Source: an uncultured Saprospiraceae bacterium
Lineage (GTDB): Bacteria > Bacteroidota > Bacteroidia > Chitinophagales > Saprospiraceae
Assembly: GCA_937951615.1 (NCBI GenBank)
Contig: CALFBH010000052.1
Span: 1 to 49,207 of the forward strand
Direction: 5' to 3'
DNA: 49,207 bases
Shown: positions 16,566 to 25,695 of the stretch, piece after piece
Layout of the letters: every line of letters begins with the position of its first letter
How positions within the stretch are numbered: position 1 is the first letter of the stretch
Position numbers and translations under genes: made by a program
Notes under the pieces: model-generated
Databases searched by the model: none
What the model was told of the DNA's origin: nothing
The model's input: the letters and a program-made list of their open reading frames with translations, nothing else

Positions 16566-18485
16566 TTATTTTTTGTCATCCACTTCTTCAAATTCTACAT
16601 CGGTGACATCTTCACTTCCGTTTTCACTGTCGTCTGCCGCACCGTTAGCCGAAGCTGCGTCGCCGGGAGTCGGTTCACCAGGCTGACCGCTATCGTACAT
16701 CTGCTGACTGGCCGCTGCCCATGCAGTATTCAAAGCTTCTGTTTTTTCATTGATTGCATCGAAGTTCTTAGCTGCGTGTGCGGCTTTCAATTCTTCTTTA
16801 GCTTTTTCAATGGTCTCTTTATGCTCGGCAGGTACTTTGTCTCCAAATTCGGTGAGTTGTTTCTCCGTTTGGAAAACCAGTGCATCTGCTTTATTTAAAG
16901 CTTCCGTTTCTTCGCGTAATTTCTTATCTGCTTCCTCATTGGCTTTAGCCTCTGCTCTCATTTTCTCGATTTCTGCTTCTGACAAACCGGAAGATGCTTC
17001 AATCTTAATGGATTGTTCTTTACCAGTGCCTTTGTCTTTGGCAGATACATTGAGAATACCATTTGCATCAATATCGAAAGTAACTTCGATTTGTGGTGTA
17101 CCGCGACGTGAAGGTGGAATATCTCCGAGGATAAACTTACCAATACTCTTGTTTTGTGAAGCCATCGGACGCTCGCCTTGTAATACATGTACTTCTACAG
17201 ATGGTTGGTTGTCGGCAGCAGTAGAGAATACTTCTGACTTCCTTGTCGGAATAGTCGTATTCGCTTCAATCAGCCTTGTACAAACACCGCCCATGGTTTC
17301 TATACCCAAAGAAAGTGGCGTTACATCCAGCAGCAAAACGTCTTTGACATCGCCACTCAAAACACCGCCCTGAATGGCTGCGCCTACTGCAACAACTTCA
17401 TCAGGATTCACACCTTTACTTGGTGCTTTACCAAAAAACTTCTCAACAACTTCCTGAATCTTAGGAATACGGGTAGAACCACCCACCAGAATCACTTCAT
17501 CAATGTCCGAGTTGCTATAGCCCGCATCTTTCATAGCTTCTTTACAAGGGCCAAGTGTGCGTTGTACCAAATCATCAGAAAGCTGTTCAAATTTAGCACG
17601 GGTCAATTTGGTGGCAAGGTGCTTAGGCACACCATCTACCGCAGTGACGTATGGTAGTTGAATATCAGTCTCCATAGAAGAAGACAATTCAATTTTCGCT
17701 TTTTCAGCAGCTTCTTTCAGGCGTTGCAGTGCCATGGGGTCTTTGCGCAAATCAACGTTTTCGTTTTTCAAAAACCCTTCTGCCAACCAGTCAATAATCA
17801 CACGGTCGAAGTCATCGCCACCAAGGTGCGTATCTCCATTTGTCGATTTTACTTCAAAAACACCATCACCCAATTCAAGGATAGAAACATCAAAAGTACC
17901 ACCACCGAGGTCATATACAGCGATGCACATGTCCTTATTACGTTTGTCCATGCCATAAGCAAGGGCAGCAGCAGTCGGCTCATTGATGATTCTTTTTACT
18001 TCCAATCCTGCAATTTGTCCGGCTTCTTTGGTTGCCTGACGCTGTGCATCATTAAAGTAAGCAGGTACCGTAATAACTGCCTCTGTTACAGTTTGACCCA
18101 GAAAATCTTCCGCAGTCTTTTTCATTTTTTGCAATACCATCGCAGAAATTTCCTGCGGCGTATATTTGCGCCCGTCGATTTCTACTCTTACCGTATCATT
18201 ATCGCCTTTTACAGCTTTATAAGTAACGGATTTGGTCTCTTTTTCTACCTTAGAAAAACTAGACCCCATAAAACGCTTGATAGACTGAATGGTACGAGTC
18301 GGATTGGTAATCGCCTGACGTTTTGCAGGGTCACCGATTTTACGCTCACCATTGTCCAGAAAAGCTACAATAGAAGGCGTTGTGCGACGGCCTTCTTCAT
18401 TAGGAATCACGGCTGGTTCGTTGCCCTCCATAACTGCTACGCAGGAGTTAGTGGTTCCCAAATCAATGCCTATAATCTTACTCAT
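16566..18485 (-). CDS. dnaK: Molecular chaperone DnaK (Hsp70)
   Basis: 639 residues, full family length. N-terminal [17 protein letters not shown] starts the actin-like ATPase domain; [17 protein letters not shown] and [14 protein letters not shown] are Hsp70 signatures; [14 protein letters not shown] opens the substrate-binding domain. The C-terminal lid ends in an acidic tail closing with EEVDDKK. It binds exposed hydrophobic segments of client proteins in an ATP cycle driven by DnaJ and GrpE, in the cytoplasm. No dnaJ or grpE is beside it. Long frames on the opposite strand are shadows. An inverted repeat upstream may be a heat-shock operator. Confidence 0.97.
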   Translation of the reverse strand: MSKIIGIDLGTTNSCVAVMEGNEPAVIPNEEGRRTTPSIVAFLDNGERKIGDPAKRQAITNPTRTIQSIKRFMGSSFSKVEKETKSVTYKAVKGDNDTVRVEIDGRKYTPQEISAMVLQKMKKTAEDFLGQTVTEAVITVPAYFNDAQRQATKEAGQIAGLEVKRIINEPTAAALAYGMDKRNKDMCIAVYDLGGGTFDVSILELGDGVFEVKSTNGDTHLGGDDFDRVIIDWLAEGFLKNENVDLRKDPMALQRLKEAAEKAKIELSSSMETDIQLPYVTAVDGVPKHLATKLTRAKFEQLSDDLVQRTLGPCKEAMKDAGYSNSDIDEVILVGGSTRIPKIQEVVEKFFGKAPSKGVNPDEVVAVGAAIQGGVLSGDVKDVLLLDVTPLSLGIETMGGVCTRLIEANTTIPTRKSEVFSTAADNQPSVEVHVLQGERPMASQNKSIGKFILGDIPPSRRGTPQIEVTFDIDANGILNVSAKDKGTGKEQSIKIEASSGLSEAEIEKMRAEAKANEEADKKLREETEALNKADALVFQTEKQLTEFGDKVPAEHKETIEKAKEELKAAHAAKNFDAINEKTEALNTAWAAASQQMYDSGQPGEPTPGDAASANGAADDSENGSEDVTDVEFEEVDDKK

Positions 18486-18717
18486 TTTATTCTGTTTATT
18501 TTTAAAGTTGCTAAATTAAATACGAGTAGCATTATTCAATAGCTGTGCCATGCCGAATTTTAATAAATCAGAAGTTCATTTTGGCAGAAAACGCCATTTT
18601 TGCCTGTCAGAATGTATGACAGAGTGACAAAAGGGCAGGAATGAGGAGCGAAGGAATTACAAATTATGAATTGTTTAATCGGCTGAATAAAATTTTTCAA
18701 AAAAATATAACAAAAAA
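18486..18717. promoter_or_regulatory. dnaK upstream region with CTGTCA-N7-TGACAG inverted repeat
   Basis: The interval upstream of dnaK carries CTGTCA (18604-18609) and TGACAG (18617-18622), followed by another TGACA (18625-18629), and preceded by TGGC-agaaaac-GCCA. A perfect dyad about 120 bp above a heat-shock gene is a candidate operator. No consensus -7 box was found for dnaK itself. Confidence 0.35.
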
Positions 18718-18748
18718 TTTGGTTTTGCGGGGGGGGGGATTATGTTTG
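18718..18748 (+). promoter_or_regulatory. Promoter with G10 tract in its spacer (candidate phase-variable)
   Basis: TTTG at 18718-18721 and TATGTTTG at 18741-18748 match the Bacteroidota -33/-7 consensus exactly, separated by 19 nt. Ten consecutive Gs (18729-18738) sit inside the spacer. Gain or loss of a G would change the spacing to 20 or 18. The first + strand gene downstream is the secreted metalloprotease at 19111, giving a leader of about 355 nt. Expression switching is inference from known homopolymer-in-spacer promoters. Confidence 0.7.
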
Positions 18749-19110
18749 TAATAGCGATACTCACAATAATCGATTTATACCAATACTCGTGACTTCCGAA
18801 AACTAAATAGCCCGAGAAATGGATTCAAGTCGGTAATTTTCACTCTACATAACATAATGGAATAAATCTAACGCGTACAGCAAATGCAGGTTAGCGTGTG
18901 TTGTACTGATGTTCTATACTATTAAATCTACTGCCTATGGAAAATGGGTTCAGTCTTTTTATTGTCCAGTATTTACTAGGGATAAAAAAGTGTGAATCTA
19001 ATAAGAGAAAAGCCGTGCCACTTTCCAGATGAAAGCCACACGGCAGAGCTTCGCAGTTCAGCTTAGTGTATACTGCAAAACACATATTAACATAACATAA
19101 AAGTATTAAA
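18749..19110 (+). other. Long leader of the metalloprotease gene, with hairpin
   Basis: The leader contains a stable structure at 19012-19044: GCCGTG and CACGGC enclose symmetric CCA/CCA internal loops and an inner CTTTC-cagat-GAAAG stem. A possible 31-codon frame (18937-19032) ends inside this hairpin, but I cannot show that it is translated. Otherwise nothing recognisable. Confidence 0.4.
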
Positions 19111-20724
19111 ATGAAATTTCAATTCAAAATTTATTCATGCCTAATTGTTTCGCTACTCTTTTTTGGGTGGAGATATAGTCTGCCTGATCAGGAAAAATTA
19201 CTTGTTACTGTATCTAAAGAAGAAGTAAGACTAAATTCAGAGCAAAGTGAACGTATGGCAAAAATCCAAAAAGGAGAATTTACTAAAAATAGTGTCTTTG
19301 TTAAAACAGGAGACTTGCGTAGTATTCAGAGGGAGGGAAGTATTATTGTCAATATTCCAATTCTAGGTATAAATCGTACCTTTAACATTACTTATGTAGA
19401 TAATCATGATGACGGAGGTTATTCATGGGCAGGTTCTTCAATTAGCAATGGAATGGAAGATGGCAAATTAAATATCCATTACATGAATGAAAAGGTATTT
19501 GGAACTATAGAGGCAGAGGATAGATTTTTTAGATTAATTGATTTATCTGATGATTTATGGGCTTTTGTAGAAATTGAAGAAGATATTACTGGTGAAGTAT
19601 GTAATGCTGCTTTATGCGGTAATAGTGACAAAAAAGCAGATAAAACTGTTTCAAAAATAAAGGCAGTTAAATCTGGGAATACAGGTGTATGTGGAGTAGA
19701 TGTTTTAGTTCTTTATACGGAAAAAGCAAAAGATGACGAACCTGATATGACACAGCTTGCAAACAATTGCATTCAGGAGTCAAATGAAATACTGGTTAAT
19801 AGTGCGGTTAATTCCTGTGATTTAAGGTTTAATCTTATTGGTTTACAAGAAATAAGTTTAAATGAAGGATATTCATTAGTGGAAGATTTATATATTAGTG
19901 TTATGGGATATGCCGACCACTATGATGATTGGATTACAAATCCGCAACCAGATGTTACAGAAGCAAATTCCCTTAGAGAACAATACAATGCAGATATAGT
20001 AATAGTTTTTACAGGAAAAAAGTATTGCGACGGTAGTAAGCGAGTCTATGGTACGGCTGGACAGGCAATAACTCTTAATAATCCATCTTTGGCATTCGGT
20101 ATTGTAGATGTTAATTATGCTTTGGGCAAGCGAAAAGCTTTTGTACATGAGGCAGGTCATATCTTTGACTTATGGCATGAAAACGAGCCTGATTATAGTG
20201 GTAGGGGATATCAATTTAATGCTGGCGGGTTATTCAATAGTAAAAAGCGCACAACAATCATGCATTTGGAAAATGCGAAAAAGCGAATTTCGTATTTTTC
20301 GAATCCTGATGTAGAATTTGAAGGAGAAAACACAGGAAGCTACACTCCTCTTATAAATAGTGCGCAGAGATTGAGAGAGACAGGCTGTACTGTCGCAGAC
20401 TATCGCCAGACACCAGCACCACCCTTATCGGCTGGTATTAGATATGAACCTTCTTCAAGCCCTCATGTAGCTCCAGGAGGTATCAAAACTTATTTTGCAG
20501 AAGTTAGTTATGGGGAAGCTCCTTTTCAGTATGAATGGCGGGTGAGTAGTGACGGGTTTAATTTTGGAAATGTATTATCCAGTACTAACCAGTTAGTGAG
20601 AAATTACACTGGTTATTTACATGGAGAAGAGCTGTTCATAAAATTAAAGGTAACTGATAGTAATGCTATGGAGGATGAAGTAATTTTTGTTCAAATAGTA
20701 TATGAGGAAGGCGGTGCAGAATAA
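19111..20724 (+). CDS. Secreted metzincin metalloprotease
   Basis: A 537-residue exported protein with a hydrophobic N-terminal signal segment (about 7-21). The N-terminal 170 residues look like a propeptide. The catalytic motif is FVHEAGHIFDLWHE (about 343-356), giving the three His ligands of HExxHxxxxxH, and RTTIMHLE is a likely Met-turn. RISYFSNPDVEF resembles the segment after the active site in peptidyl-Asp and reprolysin-like peptidases. The C-terminal 100 residues resemble an Ig/PKD-type domain. No T9SS domain is seen. A lipoprotein gene follows after 79 bp. Base composition is more AT-rich than dnaK or galK. Its only consensus promoter contains a G10 tract. Confidence 0.75.
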   Translation: MKFQFKIYSCLIVSLLFFGWRYSLPDQEKLLVTVSKEEVRLNSEQSERMAKIQKGEFTKNSVFVKTGDLRSIQREGSIIVNIPILGINRTFNITYVDNHDDGGYSWAGSSISNGMEDGKLNIHYMNEKVFGTIEAEDRFFRLIDLSDDLWAFVEIEEDITGEVCNAALCGNSDKKADKTVSKIKAVKSGNTGVCGVDVLVLYTEKAKDDEPDMTQLANNCIQESNEILVNSAVNSCDLRFNLIGLQEISLNEGYSLVEDLYISVMGYADHYDDWITNPQPDVTEANSLREQYNADIVIVFTGKKYCDGSKRVYGTAGQAITLNNPSLAFGIVDVNYALGKRKAFVHEAGHIFDLWHENEPDYSGRGYQFNAGGLFNSKKRTTIMHLENAKKRISYFSNPDVEFEGENTGSYTPLINSAQRLRETGCTVADYRQTPAPPLSAGIRYEPSSSPHVAPGGIKTYFAEVSYGEAPFQYEWRVSSDGFNFGNVLSSTNQLVRNYTGYLHGEELFIKLKVTDSNAMEDEVIFVQIVYEEGGAE

Positions 20725-20758
20725 AGATGTAGAAACACAGATATATTAGTCACTTTAA

Positions 20759-20787
20759 TAGCACATCAGTTAAAAATTGATGTGCTA
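20759..20787 (+). other. Intergenic hairpin
   Basis: TAGCACATCA (20759-20768) pairs perfectly with TGATGTGCTA (20778-20787). There is no strong T-run, so it may be an attenuator or transcript-stability element between the protease and the lipoprotein gene. Confidence 0.5.
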
Positions 20788-20803
20788 TGTTAAAATAAAA
20801 ATC

Positions 20804-21325
20804 ATGAAAAAAGTAATAATATTACTGCTTGTACTTACATTAGGCTGTGATAAACTGACTAGGCACTGTGGCGATACGACTATGGACAAAAATGGTGTGT
20901 CTTGGTCTGGCACTAATGTAGCCTATAATAGAGACAATACCGGTTTTAAAAGCTTTTCTTTAGACTCTAGAGCTGAAATATCAACCTCCAGAGTAGAAAA
21001 GCTTGATATTTTCAAAATACCTTGTAAGGAAGGAACTTTTTATCTTTCAAAAACCAATGCAATAATTAACGATTCGCTAACAGGAGCAGGATTAACCAGA
21101 ACCCTAGAAGGTGATCAATTGATAGGAGGCTGGAGTCTTCCAGAAGAACCAGATTCTTCAAATTATATACAGGTAACTTTTTATGACGAATGTAACGGAC
21201 GAGTAGAAGGCTATTTCAATTGTACATTAATGGGATACACATTGGAACCTTATGATACCATTGTACTTGATACCATTCACCTGACTAATGGGTGGTTTGA
21301 AGCAAAGATAGATAATGAGTGGTAA
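20804..21325 (+). CDS. Small lipoprotein of unknown function
   Basis: 173 residues from the Met at 20804, chosen because MKKVIILLLVLTLGC is a lipoprotein signal peptide with lipobox LTLGC (Cys15), while the longer frame only adds leader sequence. The mature part has several Cys and beta-strand-like alternation but no family I recognise. The lipid anchor places it in the outer or inner membrane facing the periplasm or surface. It lies 79 bp after the metalloprotease on the same strand with a hairpin between, so it may be a partner or inhibitor; that is only a guess from position. Confidence 0.7.
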   Translation: MKKVIILLLVLTLGCDKLTRHCGDTTMDKNGVSWSGTNVAYNRDNTGFKSFSLDSRAEISTSRVEKLDIFKIPCKEGTFYLSKTNAIINDSLTGAGLTRTLEGDQLIGGWSLPEEPDSSNYIQVTFYDECNGRVEGYFNCTLMGYTLEPYDTIVLDTIHLTNGWFEAKIDNEW

Positions 21326-21404
21326 TCTTTGTATATGATGAATTCTAATGATACAGGAGGTGAGACAATTGAGATACCCTAATGCACGAGTTACCAATAT
21401 CCAA

Positions 21405-22427
21405 TCACTCAATAATCAGCTTAGAAACAGGAGATCGCAACTGCAATTCTTCAAGTAATTGCAGAATATCCTTGGTTAGCTTGGTCTTTTCTTCCACAAA
21501 CTCCTGCCAGCCGATGTGATTGATATTGAAAAATCGCTGGGTCTCTTTTAGTTTGATGTTGAGCTGAAGACTTTTGTGATAGAGTTCTTTGTCTTCAATT
21601 TGTCGGGTAAAATCCAGTATGGGAGATAAGGCACCGGAAAGATTATTGGCAAGGAGTTGTGTATTGATATAATCAGTAAGCTGATTTATATGTTCAATTT
21701 GTGGTGTTGGAGCTGGCGAGGTAGGCGGTGGTGTTCTTTTTACATTGGTAGAATAAATATTGGTAAATATTTTCCATTGCTGCTCCTTTTTTTTCAGCAC
21801 ATAAAGTTGCGTATTGCGGTTTTCATAGAGATAAGCATAAGATTTGCTGGCGGGGTCAAACCATTTCAAAAACCAATACTCATCTGTTTTTACATAAGCT
21901 GTATTGCCCTCTGTTTTGGAAATTTTGAAATCAAGTAAGTCGAAATGAGAAGGATTGAGGTGGTTATTAATGATCCAGCCCCGTTCAATTTGTCGCTGAG
22001 CAATCTGTCGCACCTTTTCATACGCAGTGCCTTCTGTTGTAACATAGGTGCTGAATTGTTCCAGTTGATTTTCAATAGATGGAATAGACTGGAATACTTC
22101 AAACTCAAGCGCGACTGCTTGTTGTACAATAAATAGAATATGCTCTTGTTCTTCCTGGCTTATATTAATGGTTTGTTCATTGGTAATGTCGAGTGAAAAT
22201 TTGGAGAGACAATCATAGAACGCCAATAATTTTTTAGATTTTGCATCACCTTTCCATCGTTTGTTTCGGATGTTTTTGAGGTAATTAACATCCTTGGCAG
22301 AAAATATCCAGCCAACAGCACGGCGAGTCAGTTCGTCGGCAATTTCAGCCTGAGTATACTGTACTTCCCGTTTGATGAGCAACTCATGAATTTGTACTCG
22401 AAGTTCCTTATAGACTTCTGGTGTCAT
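21405..22427 (-). CDS. Protein with C-terminal EAD11-like effector-associated domain
   Basis: 340 residues from the Met at 22427 (11 codons inside the longest frame). No signal peptide. The N-terminal 75 residues are helical, HTH-like in spacing (TQAEIADELTRRAVGWIFSA). Residues about 175-222 (DEYWFLKWFDPASKSYAYLY ... QQWKI) suggest a small alpha+beta, perhaps NTF2-like, domain. After a Pro/Thr linker (about 240), residues 250-335 match the pattern of effector-associated domain 11: a helix with LLANNLSGALSPIL, then QLNIKLKETQRFFNINHIGWQEF and a final LLEEL helix. Such death-like domains couple sensors to effectors in multicellular bacteria's conflict systems. No EAD partner gene is in the window. 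The assignment is by eye. Confidence 0.5.
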   Translation of the reverse strand: MTPEVYKELRVQIHELLIKREVQYTQAEIADELTRRAVGWIFSAKDVNYLKNIRNKRWKGDAKSKKLLAFYDCLSKFSLDITNEQTINISQEEQEHILFIVQQAVALEFEVFQSIPSIENQLEQFSTYVTTEGTAYEKVRQIAQRQIERGWIINNHLNPSHFDLLDFKISKTEGNTAYVKTDEYWFLKWFDPASKSYAYLYENRNTQLYVLKKKEQQWKIFTNIYSTNVKRTPPPTSPAPTPQIEHINQLTDYINTQLLANNLSGALSPILDFTRQIEDKELYHKSLQLNIKLKETQRFFNINHIGWQEFVEEKTKLTKDILQLLEELQLRSPVSKLIIE

Positions 22428-22544
22428 TATGTGTAAATGTTTGGTTGCCCAAATTTGCATAAAAAAACGGAGATTCCGAAACTTTTATTTCCATTTTTAT
22501 TTCCGTTTTTATTCGTAAAACCATCAAAATGACTATTAACTTTA

Positions 22545-22673
22545 CAGGGCTATGAAAGGCAATACTTTCAATTATTATGTACTCTTGAAGCACTATACTG
22601 AAGCTATCGGCGGGCGTTTCTTGAACTCTCAAGGCTTCCTTTTTCATACATACTTCGTCCGCCGATTTTTTTT
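22545..22673 (+). ncRNA. Candidate small RNA
   Basis: An 11-bp stem, ATCGGCGGGCG (22606-22616) with CGTCCGCCGAT (22656-22666), contains a small inner hairpin (CTTGA/TCAAG) and is followed by eight Ts, a good + strand intrinsic terminator. No + gene precedes it. A near-consensus -7 box TAACTTTA (22537-22544) would start a transcript of about 125 nt. The family is not recognised. Confidence 0.35.
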
Positions 22674-22700
22674 CCCTGTATCTCGCAATTAAGCAATTTG

Positions 22701-22734
22701 GAGTTGGAGATAGGTTTGACACACCTATCAACTC
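22701..22734 (-). terminator. Hairpin after the M43 protease gene
   Basis: GAGTTG-gag-ATAGGT pairs with ACCTAT-CAACTC, 5 bp beyond the stop codon on the minus strand. There is no U-run, so termination is uncertain; a 3' stability hairpin is equally possible. Confidence 0.4.
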
Positions 22735-22738
22735 TATT

Positions 22739-24049
22739 TTATTCCAGTCCATTTTTCATATCCTGCAAAGTCGGCTCATTGATAAAAACAACTTCTCCTT
22801 TTTGCCCTTTCTTATTGCCAATATCAATTCCAAGCCACTGAGTGCCGCAGGAATTATGTAAAGTAGCCCCATCAAGAATCAGCTTTCCGCCCGGACGAAC
22901 AATAACTTTTCCATTTTTAGGAAGAGACACCCGGCATTTTATCGTCAGTTCAGCATTTTTTTCTATGGTGAGATTTCCAGCTAAATCCTTCGCGCCGTCC
23001 CAGGTCATTTTATTATAAATAGAAATATGCTGACTGGGATCGAGTTTGCACCAGTTCGGCACAAGTAGCCCGCGTTGCGGAGCATCTTCCTTGGCAAAAT
23101 TGCGTTGTATAATGCCAATCTGACAAGGTGTCCAGGCATTTTGATGGGTATTATAATCCATGACATTATTCGACCATTCATCCCAGCAGGTACTTTTTTT
23201 CTTATTTTGTGAATAACAATTGGCATGATTTGGCGTATCGTCACAGCCATCACTGCTGCGCCAGGTATGGTGAAGTCCGAGTACATGACCGATTTCATGG
23301 TTCAGCACATCGTGGCAATACCAGGCACCACGTACAAAGGGTTTTCCGTTTCTAATCAGTGTATCTTTGGCAAAATGATAAGTGCCGGCGATTTTAATAT
23401 AACCTTCGCGTGGAAATGCAATACCAGTTTTGGAAGGATTATAACTTCTGGATGCTACGCTGTCGGGATGATGGGGCATCATAAAAATATTGAGGACTTT
23501 TCCTTTCTGTACGCCATATTTCTCAAACTGCTTTCGATTAGAACTGTTGCGGTTTTTACCATTTTTTACAAAAAAGTATAAGTCATCGTCATTATGAAAA
23601 TACACCCCGTTATCACCTGGAATATTGGGGTCGGCAGCAATCACGTAACGATAATTTGTGGGTAATATAGGCGTGTCATTATTGACGGGAAGGTTCATTT
23701 TATTGTTCTTTGCCACCCATTTATTGGCGGCATTTAACCAGCCTTTTGCATAGGCTATGCCTTCTGTTTTTGAAAAATTGCCCGTGCCATCGCTTTTACG
23801 CATCACGTGAAAATTGACGCGGACATAGCGCATAATACTATGTTCGGGATACTGCGTATCGGGGATGTAGTTGAGCTGGTCCATACAGGTGCCATTAAGG
23901 GCACCATAACCTGCTCTTTTCTGAGGACTTGACTTGTCAGCAATTTCCAGATATGAAACCTGGTCTTTGGTCAGGAAATTCTGAACGGCAGTGACGCCAC
24001 AGGTGAAGCAAAGCAAAGCAAGAAGAAGAATGAAAATACTATTACGCAT
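22739..24049 (-). CDS. M43 (pappalysin-like) secreted metalloprotease
   Basis: 436 residues from the Met at 24049, which starts a signal peptide (MRNSIFILLLALLCFTCG); the longer frame adds 42 codons of leader. The catalytic motif HEIGHVLGLHHTW (about 250-262) and Met-turn NVMDY identify an M43-type metzincin. The C-terminal part after about 365 is beta-rich (GGKLILDGATLHNSCG), as in Bacteroidota secreted proteins that usually continue into longer repeats and a sorting domain. Here the protein stops at LQDMKNGLE without a T9SS domain, so C-terminal truncation is possible. A perfect -7 box TAAGTTTG is at 24087-24080, about 30 bp above the start. Confidence 0.82.
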   Translation of the reverse strand: MRNSIFILLLALLCFTCGVTAVQNFLTKDQVSYLEIADKSSPQKRAGYGALNGTCMDQLNYIPDTQYPEHSIMRYVRVNFHVMRKSDGTGNFSKTEGIAYAKGWLNAANKWVAKNNKMNLPVNNDTPILPTNYRYVIAADPNIPGDNGVYFHNDDDLYFFVKNGKNRNSSNRKQFEKYGVQKGKVLNIFMMPHHPDSVASRSYNPSKTGIAFPREGYIKIAGTYHFAKDTLIRNGKPFVRGAWYCHDVLNHEIGHVLGLHHTWRSSDGCDDTPNHANCYSQNKKKSTCWDEWSNNVMDYNTHQNAWTPCQIGIIQRNFAKEDAPQRGLLVPNWCKLDPSQHISIYNKMTWDGAKDLAGNLTIEKNAELTIKCRVSLPKNGKVIVRPGGKLILDGATLHNSCGTQWLGIDIGNKKGQKGEVVFINEPTLQDMKNGLE

Positions 24050-24356
24050 GGATTTGTGATAATTGAATGGATAAAATGACAAACTTATTCTTTTTACTAT
24101 TCTATTATAATAAAAAAGAGCAGTAAATTTGTGATGGAATAAACACCAAATTAAAAAGGTGTTGATAATAAACAAATTAAAAATGACGTTTACTGTATCT
24201 GAAAATTTATTTGTTTAAACGTTATGTTTAGACTAAAGTCTTGAATCATAGTTACATTTATTAAAAATAAAAATCCAGACAGGAGTAGAGTACTAATCAC
24301 TAATCAACCAATTACCAATCACTATATTATCCCAAGAGGGACATAATGCGCTTATC
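24050..24356. other. Divergent intergenic region with heptamers
   Basis: 307 bp between the M43 gene (-) and the TPR lipoprotein (+). Besides TAAGTTTG (-, 24087-24080), positions about 24292-24324 hold 7-mers of the ACTAATC / ACCAAT type just upstream of the + start codon. No gene is seen. Confidence 0.5.
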
Positions 24357-25655
24357 ATGAAAAAAATACAATTTATTTTTCTAACCCTTTCTCTTTTCTT
24401 TATTGCCTGTAATCCAGCAAAAAATAACCTGCTTGATGGCATTAAAGAACTGGAAGCAGAAGTAGCAGAGCAATCCACTGGACAATCTGTGGTAAATTTG
24501 CTTTCCAAGTACAATCAGTTCGTCAATGAATATCCTGATGATATGGAAATGAGTGGACGTTACCTCTATCGCTCGGCGGGTTTGTCCTATCGAGTTAGCA
24601 ACTTCCCTAAGGCAGTGGAATATCTGGAACGTGGGGTGAAAGACTTCAGCGCATCCAAAGTAACACCTGATAGTTATGTTTTACTGGGAACGATTTATGA
24701 AGAAAACTTAAACGATCCAACAAAAGCCAAAGCCGCTTTTCAGCATGTGGTGGATAATTTTCCCGACCACAAATCAGCTGACCGCGCACACCTCTTTTTC
24801 AAGCCAGAAGATGTGAAATTGCAAACACTCATTGGGCAGCAGGAAGAAATTTTGTACAGTGAGGATGGTAAAATGAATGCTCAGGTAAGTGCCGACTTGC
24901 GTCGAAAATATGCAGATTATGCCAATAAATTCCCAGAAGATAAACGCACGGCAAGTTATCTCTACAAATCTGCCGAAATGCAAAATAGCATGAATAGCGG
25001 ACTGGCAGCATCAAAAGCACTAGAAACGCTGATTGAAAAATACCCCACATCAGAAGCATCGCCTGATGCTCATTTGTTGCTCGCTGATATTTATGATAAC
25101 CAACTTGGAAAAGGTACAGAAGCGCAGGCACTCGCCACGACTTTCCTGAAAAAATTCCCGAATCACAAGAAAACCAAAGAAGCACAATTTTACCAAAAAC
25201 CACAAAACGAACGCCTCAGCGTCCGCATCAAAGAACTGGAAGATAAGCTGTATGCCGACAAAACTGCTCGTGTGGACATCGCTATGGCGAACCAACTTAT
25301 CGGTAAGTACGAAACTTTTGTTCAACTCGATCCAAAAAGCAAAGATGCGCCGGGTTACCTATACAAAGCCGGAGAAGTTGCCCGTTCCACCAATAATACT
25401 CGGAAAGCCCTAAGTCTGTGGGAGCGTTTGTACGCAGAGTACCGTGGCTACGAAAAAGCACCGCAGGCTTTATTCTTACAAGGTTTTATTTATGAAAATG
25501 ACCTGAAAAAATTGGATAAAGCAAAAGAAATCTACAACACTTTTCTGAAAAAATACCCTAAGCACGACCTGGTGGATGATGTGAAATTCTCGCTCAATAA
25601 CCTAGGAAAACCAGCCGATGAGATTATTAAGTCTTTTGAAAAGAAAGATTCGTAA
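24357..25655 (+). CDS. TPR-repeat lipoprotein
   Basis: 432 residues with lipoprotein signal MKKIQFIFLTLSLFFIAC (Cys18 lipobox). The mature protein is three rounds of the same 130-140-residue module, each with helix pairs such as YLYRSAGLSYRVSNFPKAVE / SYLYKSAEMQNSMNSG / YLYKAGEVARSTNNTRKA followed by a FPDH/FPNH/YPKH turn. This is a tetratricopeptide arrangement used for protein binding. It is probably anchored in the cell envelope. The next gene on this strand, 330 bp away, is the alpha-2-macroglobulin lipoprotein, but a terminator separates them. No enzyme motif is present; function unknown. Confidence 0.8.
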   Translation: MKKIQFIFLTLSLFFIACNPAKNNLLDGIKELEAEVAEQSTGQSVVNLLSKYNQFVNEYPDDMEMSGRYLYRSAGLSYRVSNFPKAVEYLERGVKDFSASKVTPDSYVLLGTIYEENLNDPTKAKAAFQHVVDNFPDHKSADRAHLFFKPEDVKLQTLIGQQEEILYSEDGKMNAQVSADLRRKYADYANKFPEDKRTASYLYKSAEMQNSMNSGLAASKALETLIEKYPTSEASPDAHLLLADIYDNQLGKGTEAQALATTFLKKFPNHKKTKEAQFYQKPQNERLSVRIKELEDKLYADKTARVDIAMANQLIGKYETFVQLDPKSKDAPGYLYKAGEVARSTNNTRKALSLWERLYAEYRGYEKAPQALFLQGFIYENDLKKLDKAKEIYNTFLKKYPKHDLVDDVKFSLNNLGKPADEIIKSFEKKDS

Positions 25656-25661
25656 AGTAAC

Positions 25662-25695
25662 GTGGCGCAGGTATCTCTGCCTGCGCTACTTTTTT
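25662..25695 (+). terminator. Terminator of the TPR lipoprotein gene
   Basis: GTGGCGCAGG pairs with CCTGCGCTAC (10 bp, one G-U), followed by a T-run (25690-25695). The stop codon is just upstream. The GCGCTACTTTTTT tail resembles the hairpin at 77-102. Confidence 0.8.

Larger units (their letters stand above)
22428..22738. other. Intergenic region between EAD11-like and M43 genes
   Basis: 311 bp with no credible protein gene. It contains a 12-mer T-rich tandem (22483-22515, TTTTATTTCCAT-like), a + strand candidate RNA with intrinsic terminator (listed separately) and a hairpin at 22701-22734 just past the M43 stop. Confidence 0.5.

Noticed and set aside
17658-18542. A 294-codon frame on the strand opposite dnaK
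   Set aside because: It lies within the coding sequence of an unmistakable dnaK and its Phe/Ser/Arg-rich translation has no domain; a shadow.
18891-19085. A 64-codon minus-strand frame above the 19111 gene
   Set aside because: It overlaps the leader hairpin and has no recognisable domain or promoter; probably antisense to the leader.
22408-22752. A 114-codon minus-strand frame between the EAD11-like and M43 genes
   Set aside because: It overlaps both neighbours, crosses the terminator and candidate RNA, and shows no domain.
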